A DNA stretch of 64,000 nucleotides from UBA6627 sp965248675 (GTDB lineage: Bacteria; Chloroflexota; Dehalococcoidia; UBA2979). A program made the translations under genes and the position numbers. Positions 7,807-16,201 of this stretch are shown piece after piece. The notes beneath the pieces are model-generated. The model was not told where the DNA came from, searched no databases, and was given only the letters and a program-made list of their open reading frames with translations. Numbering within the stretch: position 1 is the stretch's first letter; every line of letters begins with the position of its first letter. The DNA lies in NCBI GenBank assembly GCA_965248675.1, contig CBDFJZ010000007.1, positions 372,001-436,000 on the forward strand, in the 5' to 3' direction.

Positions 7807-8367
7807 ATGCAGGACCGCCCCGCCCTCCTTTACGTCGACGTCGCCCTCAAGCTCGCGCTCGTCGCGCTCCTCGCCTTCGGCGCCTTCAGTGGCCTCCAAC
7901 AGTTCGAGGGCAAAGCCTTCGGCGGCCGCCTGATCGCCTACCCGATCGCCGTCCTCGTCCTCCCCGCCGCCTGGCGCGCCTTCGCCCGTCCGAGGCCGTT
8001 CCCCTACCTCGCCGACGCGCTGATCACCGCCCCCTTCCTGATCGACGTCCTCGGAAACGCCGCCGACCTCTACGACACGGTCGACTGGTGGGATGACGCG
8101 AACCACTTCTTCAACTGGCTGCTGCTCTCCGCCGGCGCCGGCCTCCTCGTCGCCCGAGCACGCATCGAGGCCACGTGGCAACTCGCCGGCCTCGCCATCG
8201 GCTTCGGCGCGGCCAGCGCGATCGGCTGGGAGCTCGCGGAGTACGTCGCCTTCATCCGCGACTCCCCCGAGCTCGCCACGGCCTACGAGGACACCCTCGG
8301 AGACCTCGCGCTCGGCACGACCGGGGCGGTCGTCGCGGCGGTCCTCGTTACGAGGTGGGCTCGCTAG
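7807..8367 (+). CDS. Integral membrane protein, DUF2238/YjdF-like
   Basis: A 186-residue protein with about six predicted membrane helices. The conserved-looking polar segments are DWWDDANHFFNW (about residues 93-104) and GWELAEYVAF followed by YEDTLGDLALGTTGA (about 140-175). Asp, His and Glu on helix ends in this order match what I remember of the DUF2238/YjdF family, whose function is not established. ATG 7807 follows the VOC gene by 55 bases. Its 3' end overlaps the tail of the convergent membrane-protein gene by 20 bases, so each terminator would lie inside the other gene. Confidence 0.65.
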   Translation: MQDRPALLYVDVALKLALVALLAFGAFSGLQQFEGKAFGGRLIAYPIAVLVLPAAWRAFARPRPFPYLADALITAPFLIDVLGNAADLYDTVDWWDDANHFFNWLLLSAGAGLLVARARIEATWQLAGLAIGFGAASAIGWELAEYVAFIRDSPELATAYEDTLGDLALGTTGAVVAAVLVTRWAR

Positions 8368-9091
8368 CGGATCGCGCCGGACGGAGAGCGAGCCACATCC
8401 CGTACCCGCTGGCGAGGGCGACGATCAGCGGCTTCAACAGCGCGCTCAGTGCGCCGTACGTCCCCGTGCCTGCTTCGTTCACCAAGGCAAGGATGACGGG
8501 TAACTCGCCAGCAATCAGTCCGATCGAGATGCCGAGAAACCACCATTCCACGCGTGGTACCCGCTGCGCGAGTGCGATCGAGCTGAGCCCGCCAAAGGTC
8601 AGCGCCGTTATAACCGCTGCGAGGATGCCACCAGCCCAGACGACGCTGGTCCGGGAGAGGTCACCATCGCCAAGTAGCAGTTCGAACAAGACCAGGAACA
8701 TCGTGGAAACGATCCACCCCAGGTGCCCGAGAACTTCCGCAAACACGAGTATCGCCGCGACGACCCCAGCAACGAGGAGTCCATGAGGTAATCGGCCGCG
8801 GAGAAGCAGCGGGGTCACCAGGCCAACTCCGAATCCGGCCGAGGCGCCGATGATGGCATCAAAGGCGACGGACCTCAGGACCACCGACGCATATCCGGAA
8901 AAACCAGTGGTGTCGCGAAGGCGCTCGGCCTCAGCCTCTCCACCGAAGGCAACACCGATCGCGATTAGGCCGACCACATTCCCGACCACCCACGAGGCGC
9001 CGATGAGTGTCGTCCACCCGACGATCCAGGCACGCCCGGGTGCCCCGTCGGCGAGCGGTGGGACCACTGGTGCCGGCGCTGGTGTGACCAT
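8348..9091 (-). CDS. Polytopic membrane protein of unknown function
   Basis: A 247-residue protein beginning MVTPAPAPVVPP, with about seven hydrophobic segments (for example WTTLIGASWVVGNVVGLIAIG and LLVAGVVAAILVFAEVL) and few charged residues apart from short loops. No transporter or enzyme motif is seen. The start is placed at ATG 9091 because upstream codons in the same frame are Arg/Gly-rich shadow sequence. G+C is lower than that of its neighbours. It overlaps the convergent DUF2238-like gene by 20 bases. Confidence 0.65.
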   Translation of the reverse strand: MVTPAPAPVVPPLADGAPGRAWIVGWTTLIGASWVVGNVVGLIAIGVAFGGEAEAERLRDTTGFSGYASVVLRSVAFDAIIGASAGFGVGLVTPLLLRGRLPHGLLVAGVVAAILVFAEVLGHLGWIVSTMFLVLFELLLGDGDLSRTSVVWAGGILAAVITALTFGGLSSIALAQRVPRVEWWFLGISIGLIAGELPVILALVNEAGTGTYGALSALLKPLIVALASGYGMWLALRPARSASEPTS

Positions 9092-9144
9092 GACGGTCAG
9101 CGTATAGACAGACAGCGCGGTCAGCGAGTCGCTGCACCCCGCAG

Positions 9145-10353
9145 CTACGAGGTGACCCGCAACTCCGGGTGCTTCAACCCCGTCCCCGTGTTGAACAGCA
9201 CGACCCGCGAATCCGCGTCCAGCCGCCCGCCCTCGATCAGCGCCCGCATCCCCGCGAATGTCGCCGCCCCTTCCGGGCAGACGTCGATCCCCTCCGCGCG
9301 CGTCACCTCGAGGATCGCCGAGCGGATCGCCTCGTCGCTGACGGCGACCGCGTCGCCCCCCGAAGCGCGCACCGCCCGCAGGATCAGGTCGTCCGCGAAC
9401 GCCGCCGGCACGCGGATGCCGGGCGCGATCGTCTTGGCGTCCTGCCACGGCTCAGCGCGCTCCGCGCCCGCCTCGTACGCGCGCACGATCGGCGCGCACC
9501 CTTCCGCCTGCACAACGATCATCCGAGGCCGTTCCGAGCCGATCAGCCCCATCGCCTCGAGCTCGTCGAACGCCTTCCACATCCCGATCAGCCCGGTCCC
9601 GCCGCCGGTCGGGTAGAGGATCGCGTCGGGCAGCCGGCCATCGAACTGCTCCCACAGCTCGAAGCCCATCGTCTTCTTACCCTCGACGCGGTAGGGCTCC
9701 TTCAGCGTCGCCATCGGGAACCAGCCGCGCTCGGCCGACTGCTCTGCGATCCAGGCCCCGGCGTCCGAGATCAGCCCGTCGATCAGCTTCAGCGAGGCCC
9801 CGTACGTCCGCACTTCGTCCATCATCGCGACCGGAGTATCCGAGGGCATCGCCACGTGTGCCGCGATCCCGGCCCGCGCCGCGTACGCCGCCGTCGCCGA
9901 CCCCGCGTTACCCGCGGTCGGCATCCCGACTTCGGTCACCCCAAGTTCGACTGCCCTCGACAGCGCCGCCGAGATCCCCCGCGCCTTGAACGTCCCCGTC
10001 GGGTTCGACCCCTCGTCCTTCACCCACAGATCCGAGGCCCCCGCGACCGCCCCGAGGCGCGGCGTCGACAGCAGCGCCGTCATCCCCTCGCCAAGAGAAA
10101 CGACGTGCTCGGCCTCGCGAACCGGCAGCAACTCCTGGTACCGCCACATCGAGGCGACGCGCCGGCCGAGCGCCTCCCTCGTAAACGTCGCCTTGGCCGC
10201 CTCGAGGTCGTAGCGCGCCAACAGTGCCCGTCCGCACGCGTTGCAGACGGTCTGCACGGCCTCGGGATCGTGGTGCTCGCCACAGATCGAGCACTCCAGG
10301 TGCGTCAGCTTCGAGCTCGTATCCACAGCGCTACCTCTTGCCTTCCCGAGCAC
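9145..10353 (-). CDS. thrC: Threonine synthase
   Basis: A 402-residue PLP enzyme (fold type II) that converts O-phosphohomoserine to threonine. The PLP lysine is K123 in NPTGTFKARG; the phosphate-binding glycine loop is PTGGGTGLIG (about 250). The N-terminus carries a four-Cys knuckle (C21, C24, C37, C40) seen in threonine synthases of archaeal/actinobacterial type. The end, VLFNTGTGLKHPEL, is characteristic of this group. Cytosolic. No homoserine dehydrogenase or kinase gene is nearby, so the pathway is dispersed. Related cysteate synthases share this layout, but the motifs favour ThrC. Confidence 0.9.
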   Translation of the reverse strand: MLGKARGSAVDTSSKLTHLECSICGEHHDPEAVQTVCNACGRALLARYDLEAAKATFTREALGRRVASMWRYQELLPVREAEHVVSLGEGMTALLSTPRLGAVAGASDLWVKDEGSNPTGTFKARGISAALSRAVELGVTEVGMPTAGNAGSATAAYAARAGIAAHVAMPSDTPVAMMDEVRTYGASLKLIDGLISDAGAWIAEQSAERGWFPMATLKEPYRVEGKKTMGFELWEQFDGRLPDAILYPTGGGTGLIGMWKAFDELEAMGLIGSERPRMIVVQAEGCAPIVRAYEAGAERAEPWQDAKTIAPGIRVPAAFADDLILRAVRASGGDAVAVSDEAIRSAILEVTRAEGIDVCPEGAATFAGMRALIEGGRLDADSRVVLFNTGTGLKHPELRVTS

Positions 10354-10388
10354 GGTCCAGCGGGAGCACGCCGGGCGACAGCGAGACG

Positions 10389-11390
10389 TTACAGGAGCGC
10401 GTACTGTGCCGCGGTGACTTCGTACGCCATCGGCTCAGCTGCGTAGAAGGCACAAAGATGACGGAAAATTTCCGGGGGCGGCGCCGGCGATTTCACGCGG
10501 GCATAGCTTCCGGTCTCCAAACGCACGTAGTCGCGGTGACTCCGCGCGAGCTGCAGAGCGTGCGAGTTGGTGATGATTAGCGGTAGGTGAGGCACCGCCC
10601 GTCTCAGATCTATTACCCGCTGTGGATGCGCGACGCCGTTCACAACGATCCGTCGTAGAAAGTCTGATGCTGCCAATGCCGACAAGGCTTCGCGAGCCTC
10701 ATCCCACTCGTGCTCAACACTTTGGTAGTCAACGAATACGGACGTCAGTTGCAGACGGGCGATCCAGCGAGCGGCGTACTCCGCCTCGCGTGTGTCGGCG
10801 TAGCCAACACTGGGGATAGCGGCGACCCCTCGACCTACGATCTCCGCGTAAATCGCAAGATTCCTGGACCGGTTCGCGTTTCGCTCCAGGGGAGATCGAC
10901 CCGTGTATATCGAGAAGGCGGGACCGAGAACTAAGTCGAACCCTGCTTCCTGCACCGCGTCGAGAAAGCGAGTCGGATCCCTCGCGACTGCCTCCAGTTG
11001 ATCGTCGAAGGCGACCAACACTAGGACTAGCGTTCGCGCTCCCATCGACCGGAGCTTTTGAGCGCGGCGTATCCCCGACCCGTATTCCCTTCCGCCGCGG
11101 GAAATGAAGCGTCTGAGCGTCAGTGCCGCCGTGGCCGGCACCAGCGACGCGACCGCCATGTCAGGGTCGATCTGCGGGAGGTAGAGAGGCAACGGCTGCT
11201 CAGAGGGAGAGGGGAGCGCGGGCGGGATCGCAAAGTCGTCGAGCTGGTCAAGAAGTATCGGCAGGCGGGGGGAGGAGTGCGTTAGAGCTGCGGCTCTTTC
11301 GGACTGGAGCGAGCTAGGCAGGCAGGCTCGCGACTGGTCATCACGATCTTGACAATCTTTTGCCGGGCAGGTGCCGCAGAGAAGCGGCAC
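10389..11390 (-). CDS. Uncharacterised protein with DUF4417-like features
   Basis: The frame is open to 11477, but GTG 11390 is preferred because it begins after the stop of the upstream small gene (11404). The 333-residue product starts with a Cys cluster (LLCGTCPAKDC, then RACLP), followed by strand-helix repeats that suggest a TIM-barrel-like fold. The phrases LVLGPAFSIYTG, RNLAIYAEIVGRGVAAIPSVGY and ITNSHAL recall DUF4417 proteins of phages and mobile elements; this is a weak, memory-based match. Base composition is lower in G+C than the flanking genes. Together with the small gene and the long inverted repeat it looks like an acquired accessory unit. Confidence 0.55.
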   Translation of the reverse strand: MPLLCGTCPAKDCQDRDDQSRACLPSSLQSERAAALTHSSPRLPILLDQLDDFAIPPALPSPSEQPLPLYLPQIDPDMAVASLVPATAALTLRRFISRGGREYGSGIRRAQKLRSMGARTLVLVLVAFDDQLEAVARDPTRFLDAVQEAGFDLVLGPAFSIYTGRSPLERNANRSRNLAIYAEIVGRGVAAIPSVGYADTREAEYAARWIARLQLTSVFVDYQSVEHEWDEAREALSALAASDFLRRIVVNGVAHPQRVIDLRRAVPHLPLIITNSHALQLARSHRDYVRLETGSYARVKSPAPPPEIFRHLCAFYAAEPMAYEVTAAQYALL

Positions 11391-11403
11391 TAAGCGGAGT
11401 TGA

Positions 11404-11715
11404 TCAGCCTGATTCAAGATGCACCGTGACGCCCGACGCGTCGGCCCGTGTGACCGAACCGGAATACCGGACGCCACGCTCCATACAATTCACGACTTCC
11501 GGCAGCGCGTCATCCGCCCAACCTAGAATCTGCCCGTTCGCGAGAATGCGGATTCGTCCGTCGCGCAGTTGCGCGTCAGCACGAGACCCTGTCCCGACCT
11601 CGATCGGCAGAACTTCGAAGGAGACCTCGAATCCCGGACACGTCGGTACGGGGGGTTCAACTTCGGGATCGCGCGGCTCGATCGGGGTCACTGGGTCCTT
11701 GGGTACCTTAACCAT
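11404..11715 (-). CDS. Small protein of unknown function in an accessory unit
   Basis: A 103-residue protein starting MVKVPKDPVTPIEP. The first 30 residues are Pro/Glu-rich and extended; the remainder (VSFEVLPIEVGTG..., RIRILANGQILGWAD..., VTVHLESG) is predicted all-beta. No family is recognised. Ribosome entry would use AAGGGAAGG about 10 bases upstream of the ATG, which lies inside the right half of a perfect 17-bp inverted repeat, so initiation may be blocked when the hairpin forms. The next gene starts 13 bases after the stop. Confidence 0.5.
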   Translation of the reverse strand: MVKVPKDPVTPIEPRDPEVEPPVPTCPGFEVSFEVLPIEVGTGSRADAQLRDGRIRILANGQILGWADDALPEVVNCMERGVRYSGSVTRADASGVTVHLESG

Positions 11716-11722
11716 CCGGGCC

Positions 11723-11760
11723 TGACCTTCCCTTAGAACCAATGTTCTAAGGGAAGGTCA
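11723..11760. promoter_or_regulatory. Perfect 17-bp inverted repeat with GAAC-N4-GTTC core
   Basis: Arms TGACCTTCCCTTAGAAC (11723-11739) and GTTCTAAGGGAAGGTCA (11744-11760) are fully complementary around CAAT. The centre GAACCAATGTTC has the layout of Gram-positive-type LexA boxes (GAAC-N4-GTTC). As RNA it would be a very stable hairpin covering the ribosome site of the minus-strand gene at 11715. A LexA-like operator, an RNA switch or an element end are all possible. Confidence 0.6.
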
Positions 11761-11852
11761 AGCTTACTCGTGTAGACGTTTCATCATTCACGACGGGCGG
11801 CGGCGGAATTTGGTATGAATCTGCGCCTGAGGCATGAGAAGGGACCAGTGCA

Positions 11853-12194
11853 ATGAAATTCGTCCGCGTCTACACCGGTCCCGACAACGAATCCCACACC
11901 GAGCTGCGCGAGCCCACCTTCGCCGACGGCGACGGCACCCGCACCGCCCTCGAGGAGGCGACCGGAATCATCTTCGCCGAGCGACCGGACGATGGCTTCA
12001 GCGACTTCCACAACGCCCCCAGGCTGCAGTACGTCATCTACCTCACCGCCAGCGTCGAGATCGGCCTCGGCGACGGCAGCTCGACGGTCATGGAACCCGG
12101 CGACGTGCTCCGCGCCGAGGACGTGACGGGCCACGGTCACACCTCGACGGTCCGCCAGGGCGGCGTCTGCGCCTTCGTCCCGATCGCGGAATAG
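11853..12194 (+). CDS. Cupin-domain protein
   Basis: A 113-residue single-domain cupin. The second cupin motif is visible as MEPGDVLRAEDVTGHGH (about residues 76-92); the first (G-x5-H-x-H) is degenerate, with FHNAPRLQYVIYL in its place. This leaves His51 and the later GHGH as possible metal ligands. Small cupins of this kind include isomerases, dioxygenases and sensors. It starts at ATG 11853 with GGGACC-type spacing but no clear Shine-Dalgarno. It stands alone on the plus strand between the accessory unit and a non-coding region. Confidence 0.75.
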   Translation: MKFVRVYTGPDNESHTELREPTFADGDGTRTALEEATGIIFAERPDDGFSDFHNAPRLQYVIYLTASVEIGLGDGSSTVMEPGDVLRAEDVTGHGHTSTVRQGGVCAFVPIAE

Positions 12195-12495
12195 CTCACG
12201 TTCGCTCCGGGAGCTTGCGGCTCGAGCGACTGGCGGTCGCCTGCATTCCGATCCCTGGTCATCGACGTCGGAGGGCAGCTTCGCAGCAGCGGTGGAGCGC
12301 GACCGCGAAGCGCGTCGCGGCCGGGGGGCTACGGGGGCAGCGTCCCCGAGAAGAACATCCGGGGCGGGCGGGTGGGTTCGGAAGAAGAGCCGCGCGCGTG
12401 GCCCGCGTCCGACCCCTCCCCGCTACGGCGGGCTGCGCCATACGCTCCGAGGCGTGCGGGCCGGGACGGAGGAGAGCCACCGGCAGCTCCACCGG
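12195..12495. other. Intergenic region between convergent genes
   Basis: About 300 bases between the cupin and the end of the LLM gene. It is very GC-rich with G/C runs (GGGGGGCTACGGGGGCAGCG near 12322). Open frames here are Arg/Ala-rich shadows of the neighbouring coding strand. No RNA gene or clear terminator with a T-run is seen. Confidence 0.5.
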
Positions 12496-13695
12496 CTACT
12501 CGCGGGCGTCAGCGCCGAGGCGTGCTCGCTCCTCGTCCGTGCGGGCGATCCGCTCCGCCAGCTCGGCGGGCATCTCCTTGCCGGCGTCCTGGTACGCCTG
12601 CTCCTGCCCGGCGCCGCTCCTCGCGAAGAGGTCGGCGAGGTTGTCCTCGAACCAGTCGCGCGAGCCGTGGAGCGCCTCGATCTGGCCCTGGAAGTGCGGC
12701 ATCACGTAGCGAGCGAGCAGCTCGTAGCTCTTCAGCGTCGCCGGCGTGTCGGCCCACTCGTGCATCATCGAGAGGATGCCGCCGATTCCGCCGGAGCGAT
12801 CGGCGATCTCCTCGATCTGGCTGATCACCTCGTTGGGCGTGCCGATCAGGTGATCGTTCTGCTCGACCTCTTCCTCGATCGTGGGCGCGAGGCCGCCGAT
12901 CTGGAGCCCTCGGTCCGGGTGCTTCCGCTCGCCCTGGTAGGCCCGGTCTCGGTAGCCGACGCGCAGATCCTCGATCGCCTGCTCGCGCGTCTCCGCGAGG
13001 TGGATCGTCGTGACGACACGCCAGTTGTCGCGGCTGACCGTCTGGCCGTGCTCGGCGGCGGCCTCCTCGACCCACTCCCAGGTGCGCGAGAACGACTCGT
13101 GACTCGCGCCCGCGACGGACAGCAAGCTCGCCCCGTAGCGCCCCGCGGCGCCCGGACCCGACGGCGTCGAGGTCGTGGCCACCGCCAGCTCGAGGTGTGG
13201 CTTCGTGTAGCTGGCGAGCTGGAGCCGCGCGTCGCGCAACGTGAACCACTCGGTCTCGGCGCTCACGATCTCGCCTCGCAGTAGGCGCACGATCACGTCG
13301 AACGCCTCGTTCATCATCGCGCGCTGTTTGACCGGGTCGATCCCGAGCATGTGCGCGTCCGAGGCGAGCGCGCCCGGGCCGATGCCCAGCATCACGCGCC
13401 CCTGCGTCAGGTGATCGAGCAACACCATCTTGTCCGCCACCATCAGCGGGTGGTGGTAGGGCAGGCTGGTCACCCCGGTCCCCAGGCGAATCCGCCGCGT
13501 TCGCTCCGCTGCCGCCGCGATGAACACCGCCGGATCGGCGATCGTCTCGCGACCACCGCTGTGGTGCTCGCCGACCCACGCCTCGTCGTAGCCGAGGCGA
13601 TCGAGCTCGACGAGCAGGTCGAGGTCGCGCTGGAGGGCGAGCGTCGGGTTGTCGTGCACCCGATGGAAGGGCGCCATGAAGATCCCGAACTTCAT
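12496..13695 (-). CDS. LLM-class flavin-dependent oxidoreductase (bacterial luciferase-like)
   Basis: A 399-residue TIM-barrel protein of the luciferase-like monooxygenase superfamily, using FMN or F420. Features: MKFGIFMAPFHRVHDNP start, EAWVGEHHSGG (about 37-47), RIRLGTGVTSLPYHHPLMVA (about 67-86) and GRVMLGIGPGALASDAHMLG (about 100-120). The EHHSGG and YHHP segments are typical of long-chain alkane or limonene-type LLM oxygenases. The C-terminal 60 residues are charged and helical. Start ATG 13695 is chosen over an upstream open stretch of Arg-rich shadow codons. It is divergent from the SDR at 13977; the 280-base gap presumably holds both promoters. Confidence 0.85.
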   Translation of the reverse strand: MKFGIFMAPFHRVHDNPTLALQRDLDLLVELDRLGYDEAWVGEHHSGGRETIADPAVFIAAAAERTRRIRLGTGVTSLPYHHPLMVADKMVLLDHLTQGRVMLGIGPGALASDAHMLGIDPVKQRAMMNEAFDVIVRLLRGEIVSAETEWFTLRDARLQLASYTKPHLELAVATTSTPSGPGAAGRYGASLLSVAGASHESFSRTWEWVEEAAAEHGQTVSRDNWRVVTTIHLAETREQAIEDLRVGYRDRAYQGERKHPDRGLQIGGLAPTIEEEVEQNDHLIGTPNEVISQIEEIADRSGGIGGILSMMHEWADTPATLKSYELLARYVMPHFQGQIEALHGSRDWFEDNLADLFARSGAGQEQAYQDAGKEMPAELAERIARTDEERARLGADARE

Positions 13696-13976
13696 CCTCG
13701 CCGGCCGGTAGGTCACAGCCCACCTCCTCGCGCGGAGCCTACCGCAGGCGATGAGCGGCTTCAGCACGGCGCGTTCCGTTCGGCGCCCTGATCCACGGTA
13801 CTCACCGCCCCGCCAATATCGACGATCTTGATAGATCAGCTTATCAATACGAGGCCGCCTGGCACCCTGACGCTGCCTGTCGGCCTGCCGGCTCGCCTCC
13901 ACCCCGCCTGACCCGCTACCGTGCCCGCACCCAGCCCCGAGGGCGCCCGACGCCCCGTACCCGGAGGTCCCGAGCA

Positions 13977-14789
13977 ATGCCAGAGCTCGACGGCAAAGTC
14001 GCCATCGTCACCGGAGCCGGTCGCCTGCGCGGCATTGGCCGCGCCGCCGCCGTGGCGTTCGCGCGCCTCGGCGCAGACGTCGTCGTCACCGGGACCGGGC
14101 GCGATCCGGCTACGTTCCCGGACGACGAGCAGGCGGTGAGCTGGCGCGACATCGAGAGCACGGCAGACGAGGTCCGCGAGCACGGCGTTCGCGCGCTCCC
14201 GCTGGTCGCCGATGCCCGCAACATCGAGGACGCGCAGAACACGGTGCTGAAGGCCGTCGAAGAGCTCGGGCGCGTCGACATCCTCGTCAACAACGCCGCC
14301 GCGGCCCGCGGCGAGGACCGAGTACCGCTGTTGGACCTCGATCCGGAGGTCTTCCAGCGGGTGCTCGACATCAAGGTCACCGGCAGCTACCTGATGACGA
14401 AGGCGTTCGTCGAACAGGCCGCCGCCCACGGCGACGGCGGCAAGATTGTCATGATCTCCTCCAGCGCCGGCAAGCGAGGCAGTGCGAACACCCTCGCCTA
14501 CAACGCCGCGAACTTCGCCGTGGTCGGCATGACCCAGGGGCTCGCGCGTGAACTCGGACCGATGGGCTTCAACGTCAACTGCGTCTGCCCGGGCACCGTC
14601 GACACCCATCGCATGGACGACCTCGGACGCGGCGAGCAGTGGCAGCAGATGGCCGAGCGCACGCCGATCGGCCGCAACGGCACCGACGAGGAGGTCGGCG
14701 ACTTCATCGCCTACCTCTGCACAGAGGCCGCCTCCTGGATCCACGGTCAGTCGATCAACATCAACGGCGGCACGGTTGTGGAGCACTAG
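13977..14789 (+). CDS. SDR-family protein with catalytic Lys replaced by Asn
   Basis: A 270-residue SDR. The cofactor loop is TGAGRLRGIGRA (about 12-23), NNAA is at about 102-105, and SSSAG at about 160. The active-site YxxxK is YNAAN (codons TAC AAC GCC GCG AAC), so the Lys that lowers the Tyr pKa is missing. The rest is typical, including NCVCPGTVDTHRM and a C-terminal IHGQSININGGTVVEH. It may have lost reductase activity, use another mechanism, or carry a C/G base error (AAG to AAC). It starts at ATG 13979-equivalent context GAGCAATGCC; the annotated ATG 13977 lies just after a GGAGG ribosome site. Confidence 0.8.
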   Translation: MPELDGKVAIVTGAGRLRGIGRAAAVAFARLGADVVVTGTGRDPATFPDDEQAVSWRDIESTADEVREHGVRALPLVADARNIEDAQNTVLKAVEELGRVDILVNNAAAARGEDRVPLLDLDPEVFQRVLDIKVTGSYLMTKAFVEQAAAHGDGGKIVMISSSAGKRGSANTLAYNAANFAVVGMTQGLARELGPMGFNVNCVCPGTVDTHRMDDLGRGEQWQQMAERTPIGRNGTDEEVGDFIAYLCTEAASWIHGQSININGGTVVEH

Positions 14790-14860
14790 CGCGTCGGATT
14801 GCCCCCTCAGAGCAAGCCGTCACCCCCCGTACGGCCCCGCATCCTCTTTCCCACTGCCCT

Positions 14861-14907
14861 GATCGGCCACTCCGATCGGCCACTCCGATCGGCCACTCTG
14901 ATCGGCC
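14861..14907 (+). repeat. 13-bp tandem repeat, 3.6 copies
   Basis: The unit GATCGGCCACTCC occurs at 14861-14873, 14874-14886 and 14887-14899 (last base T), followed by a partial GATCGGCC to 14907. It lies between the SDR stop and the lipoprotein gene. A palindrome-rich stretch, GATCAATCGATCG, follows at about 14946-14958. Confidence 0.85.
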
Positions 14908-15078
14908 GGAACCTGCGTATCGCCGGCGCCGTTAACACGATGAACGATCAATCGATCGTTATGACGAGTTGCGGCGCCGAATCACCCGTGGTGCGGCGCG
15001 CCCAGCACCCGATTCCACGGGTAGATGCGAGGCGTAACCCCGATGCGAGGATTGCTCGCCCTCGCCAATGATCTCCTC

Positions 15079-16155
15079 ATGTCCCTGCCACGTCTGGCCG
15101 TCGTGTTCCTCGCCGCGGCGGCGTTCCTGCTTGCCGCCTGTTCCGCGCCCGCGTCATCCGCGACCGTAACGCAGTCCCCGACGGCCGCGTCCAGTGAATC
15201 AACGGCGTCGGCTCCGCTCGTCGTCGCGCCCGAACCCACCTCGATCCCGACGCCGCCACCGCCGACAGCCGAGCCTGAGTCCGAATCGGAGCCCGTCGAG
15301 CCGTCTGAGCCCGAGCTGCCCAGCGTCGAGGTGGCCGCAGACATCGCCGACCTCCAGCAGATCCTCTCCGCGCTCGCGGCCGCCTACACCAGCCCGGGCG
15401 AGTTCGGGTTCGCGGTCACCGACATCCAGACCGGCGAGACCGTCGGCGTCAACGTCGATCGCCATCACCTCACCGGCTGCACGATCAATTATTTCGTGCT
15501 CCTCCAGTCGACGATCGACGCTCAGAACGGCCGCGTCGAGGAGTCCGCCGTTGGCGATCTGATCAGCGCCACGATCCGCACGAGCAACCCGGTGACCGCA
15601 CACGAGCTGTACACAATCGCCGGCGACGGCGACGTGATGGCCGGGATCGAACGTGTCGCGGTGCTGATCGACGAGCTCACCGACGACGGCGCCGTCTTCG
15701 ATCACCCACCCCTCTACGCCGACGACTCGCGAGGAATCGACCGCAACAACTACATCACCCCGGCGGCCATCAATGAGGCGCTCCGCGCCACCTACGCCGG
15801 CGGCATCCTCGAGGATGAGTGGCGCGACTACCTCCTCGAGAAGATGACTGAAGTGAAGGACGGGCTGAACTACTTGCTCGCGGTCGGACCCGATGTGCCC
15901 GTCAGCCACAAGAACGGGTTCTTCCCGACGGAGAGCGGCAAGTGGATCGACAACGACGTCGGCATCGTTCGCTTCGAGCAGGACGGGGAGGAGCGCGCCT
16001 ACGCCGTCTCCTTCTTCTCACAGTGGGTACCGGAGAAGTACGACGACGTCCGCCTTGGTCAGCAGCTCTCCACCGCCACCTGGCAGTTCTTCCAGGAACG
16101 TTACCCGTCGGCGGAAGCGGTCACCGGGGCCACCGACGCCGGCAGCGGCTCTTAG
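15079..16155 (+). CDS. Lipoprotein with class A beta-lactamase-like fold, altered SxxK
   Basis: Starting at ATG 15079 (ATG 15043 is also possible), a signal peptide runs through AFLLAAC, the lipobox Cys being at about residue 21. A Pro/Ser/Glu linker follows to about 95, then a class A beta-lactamase-type domain of about 250 residues (FAVTDIQTGETVGVNVDR... onward). Where the active Ser and Lys (SxxK) are expected, the sequence is GCTINYFVL, giving CxxN. An SNP triad stands at the SDN position and HKNG at the KTG position. Without Ser and Lys, acyl-enzyme hydrolysis is unlikely, so I suggest a binding or scaffolding role at the cell surface. Length is normal for the family plus linker. Confidence 0.75.
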   Translation: MSLPRLAVVFLAAAAFLLAACSAPASSATVTQSPTAASSESTASAPLVVAPEPTSIPTPPPPTAEPESESEPVEPSEPELPSVEVAADIADLQQILSALAAAYTSPGEFGFAVTDIQTGETVGVNVDRHHLTGCTINYFVLLQSTIDAQNGRVEESAVGDLISATIRTSNPVTAHELYTIAGDGDVMAGIERVAVLIDELTDDGAVFDHPPLYADDSRGIDRNNYITPAAINEALRATYAGGILEDEWRDYLLEKMTEVKDGLNYLLAVGPDVPVSHKNGFFPTESGKWIDNDVGIVRFEQDGEERAYAVSFFSQWVPEKYDDVRLGQQLSTATWQFFQERYPSAEAVTGATDAGSGS

Positions 16156-16201
16156 ACTCGACGGCGCTTTCGGCCGCCGCAGCCGCTAGACCGCGGCAGG
16201 G

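Noticed and set aside
14861..14907. CRISPR array
   Set aside because: The 13-bp units are directly adjacent with no spacers, and no cas genes are in the window.
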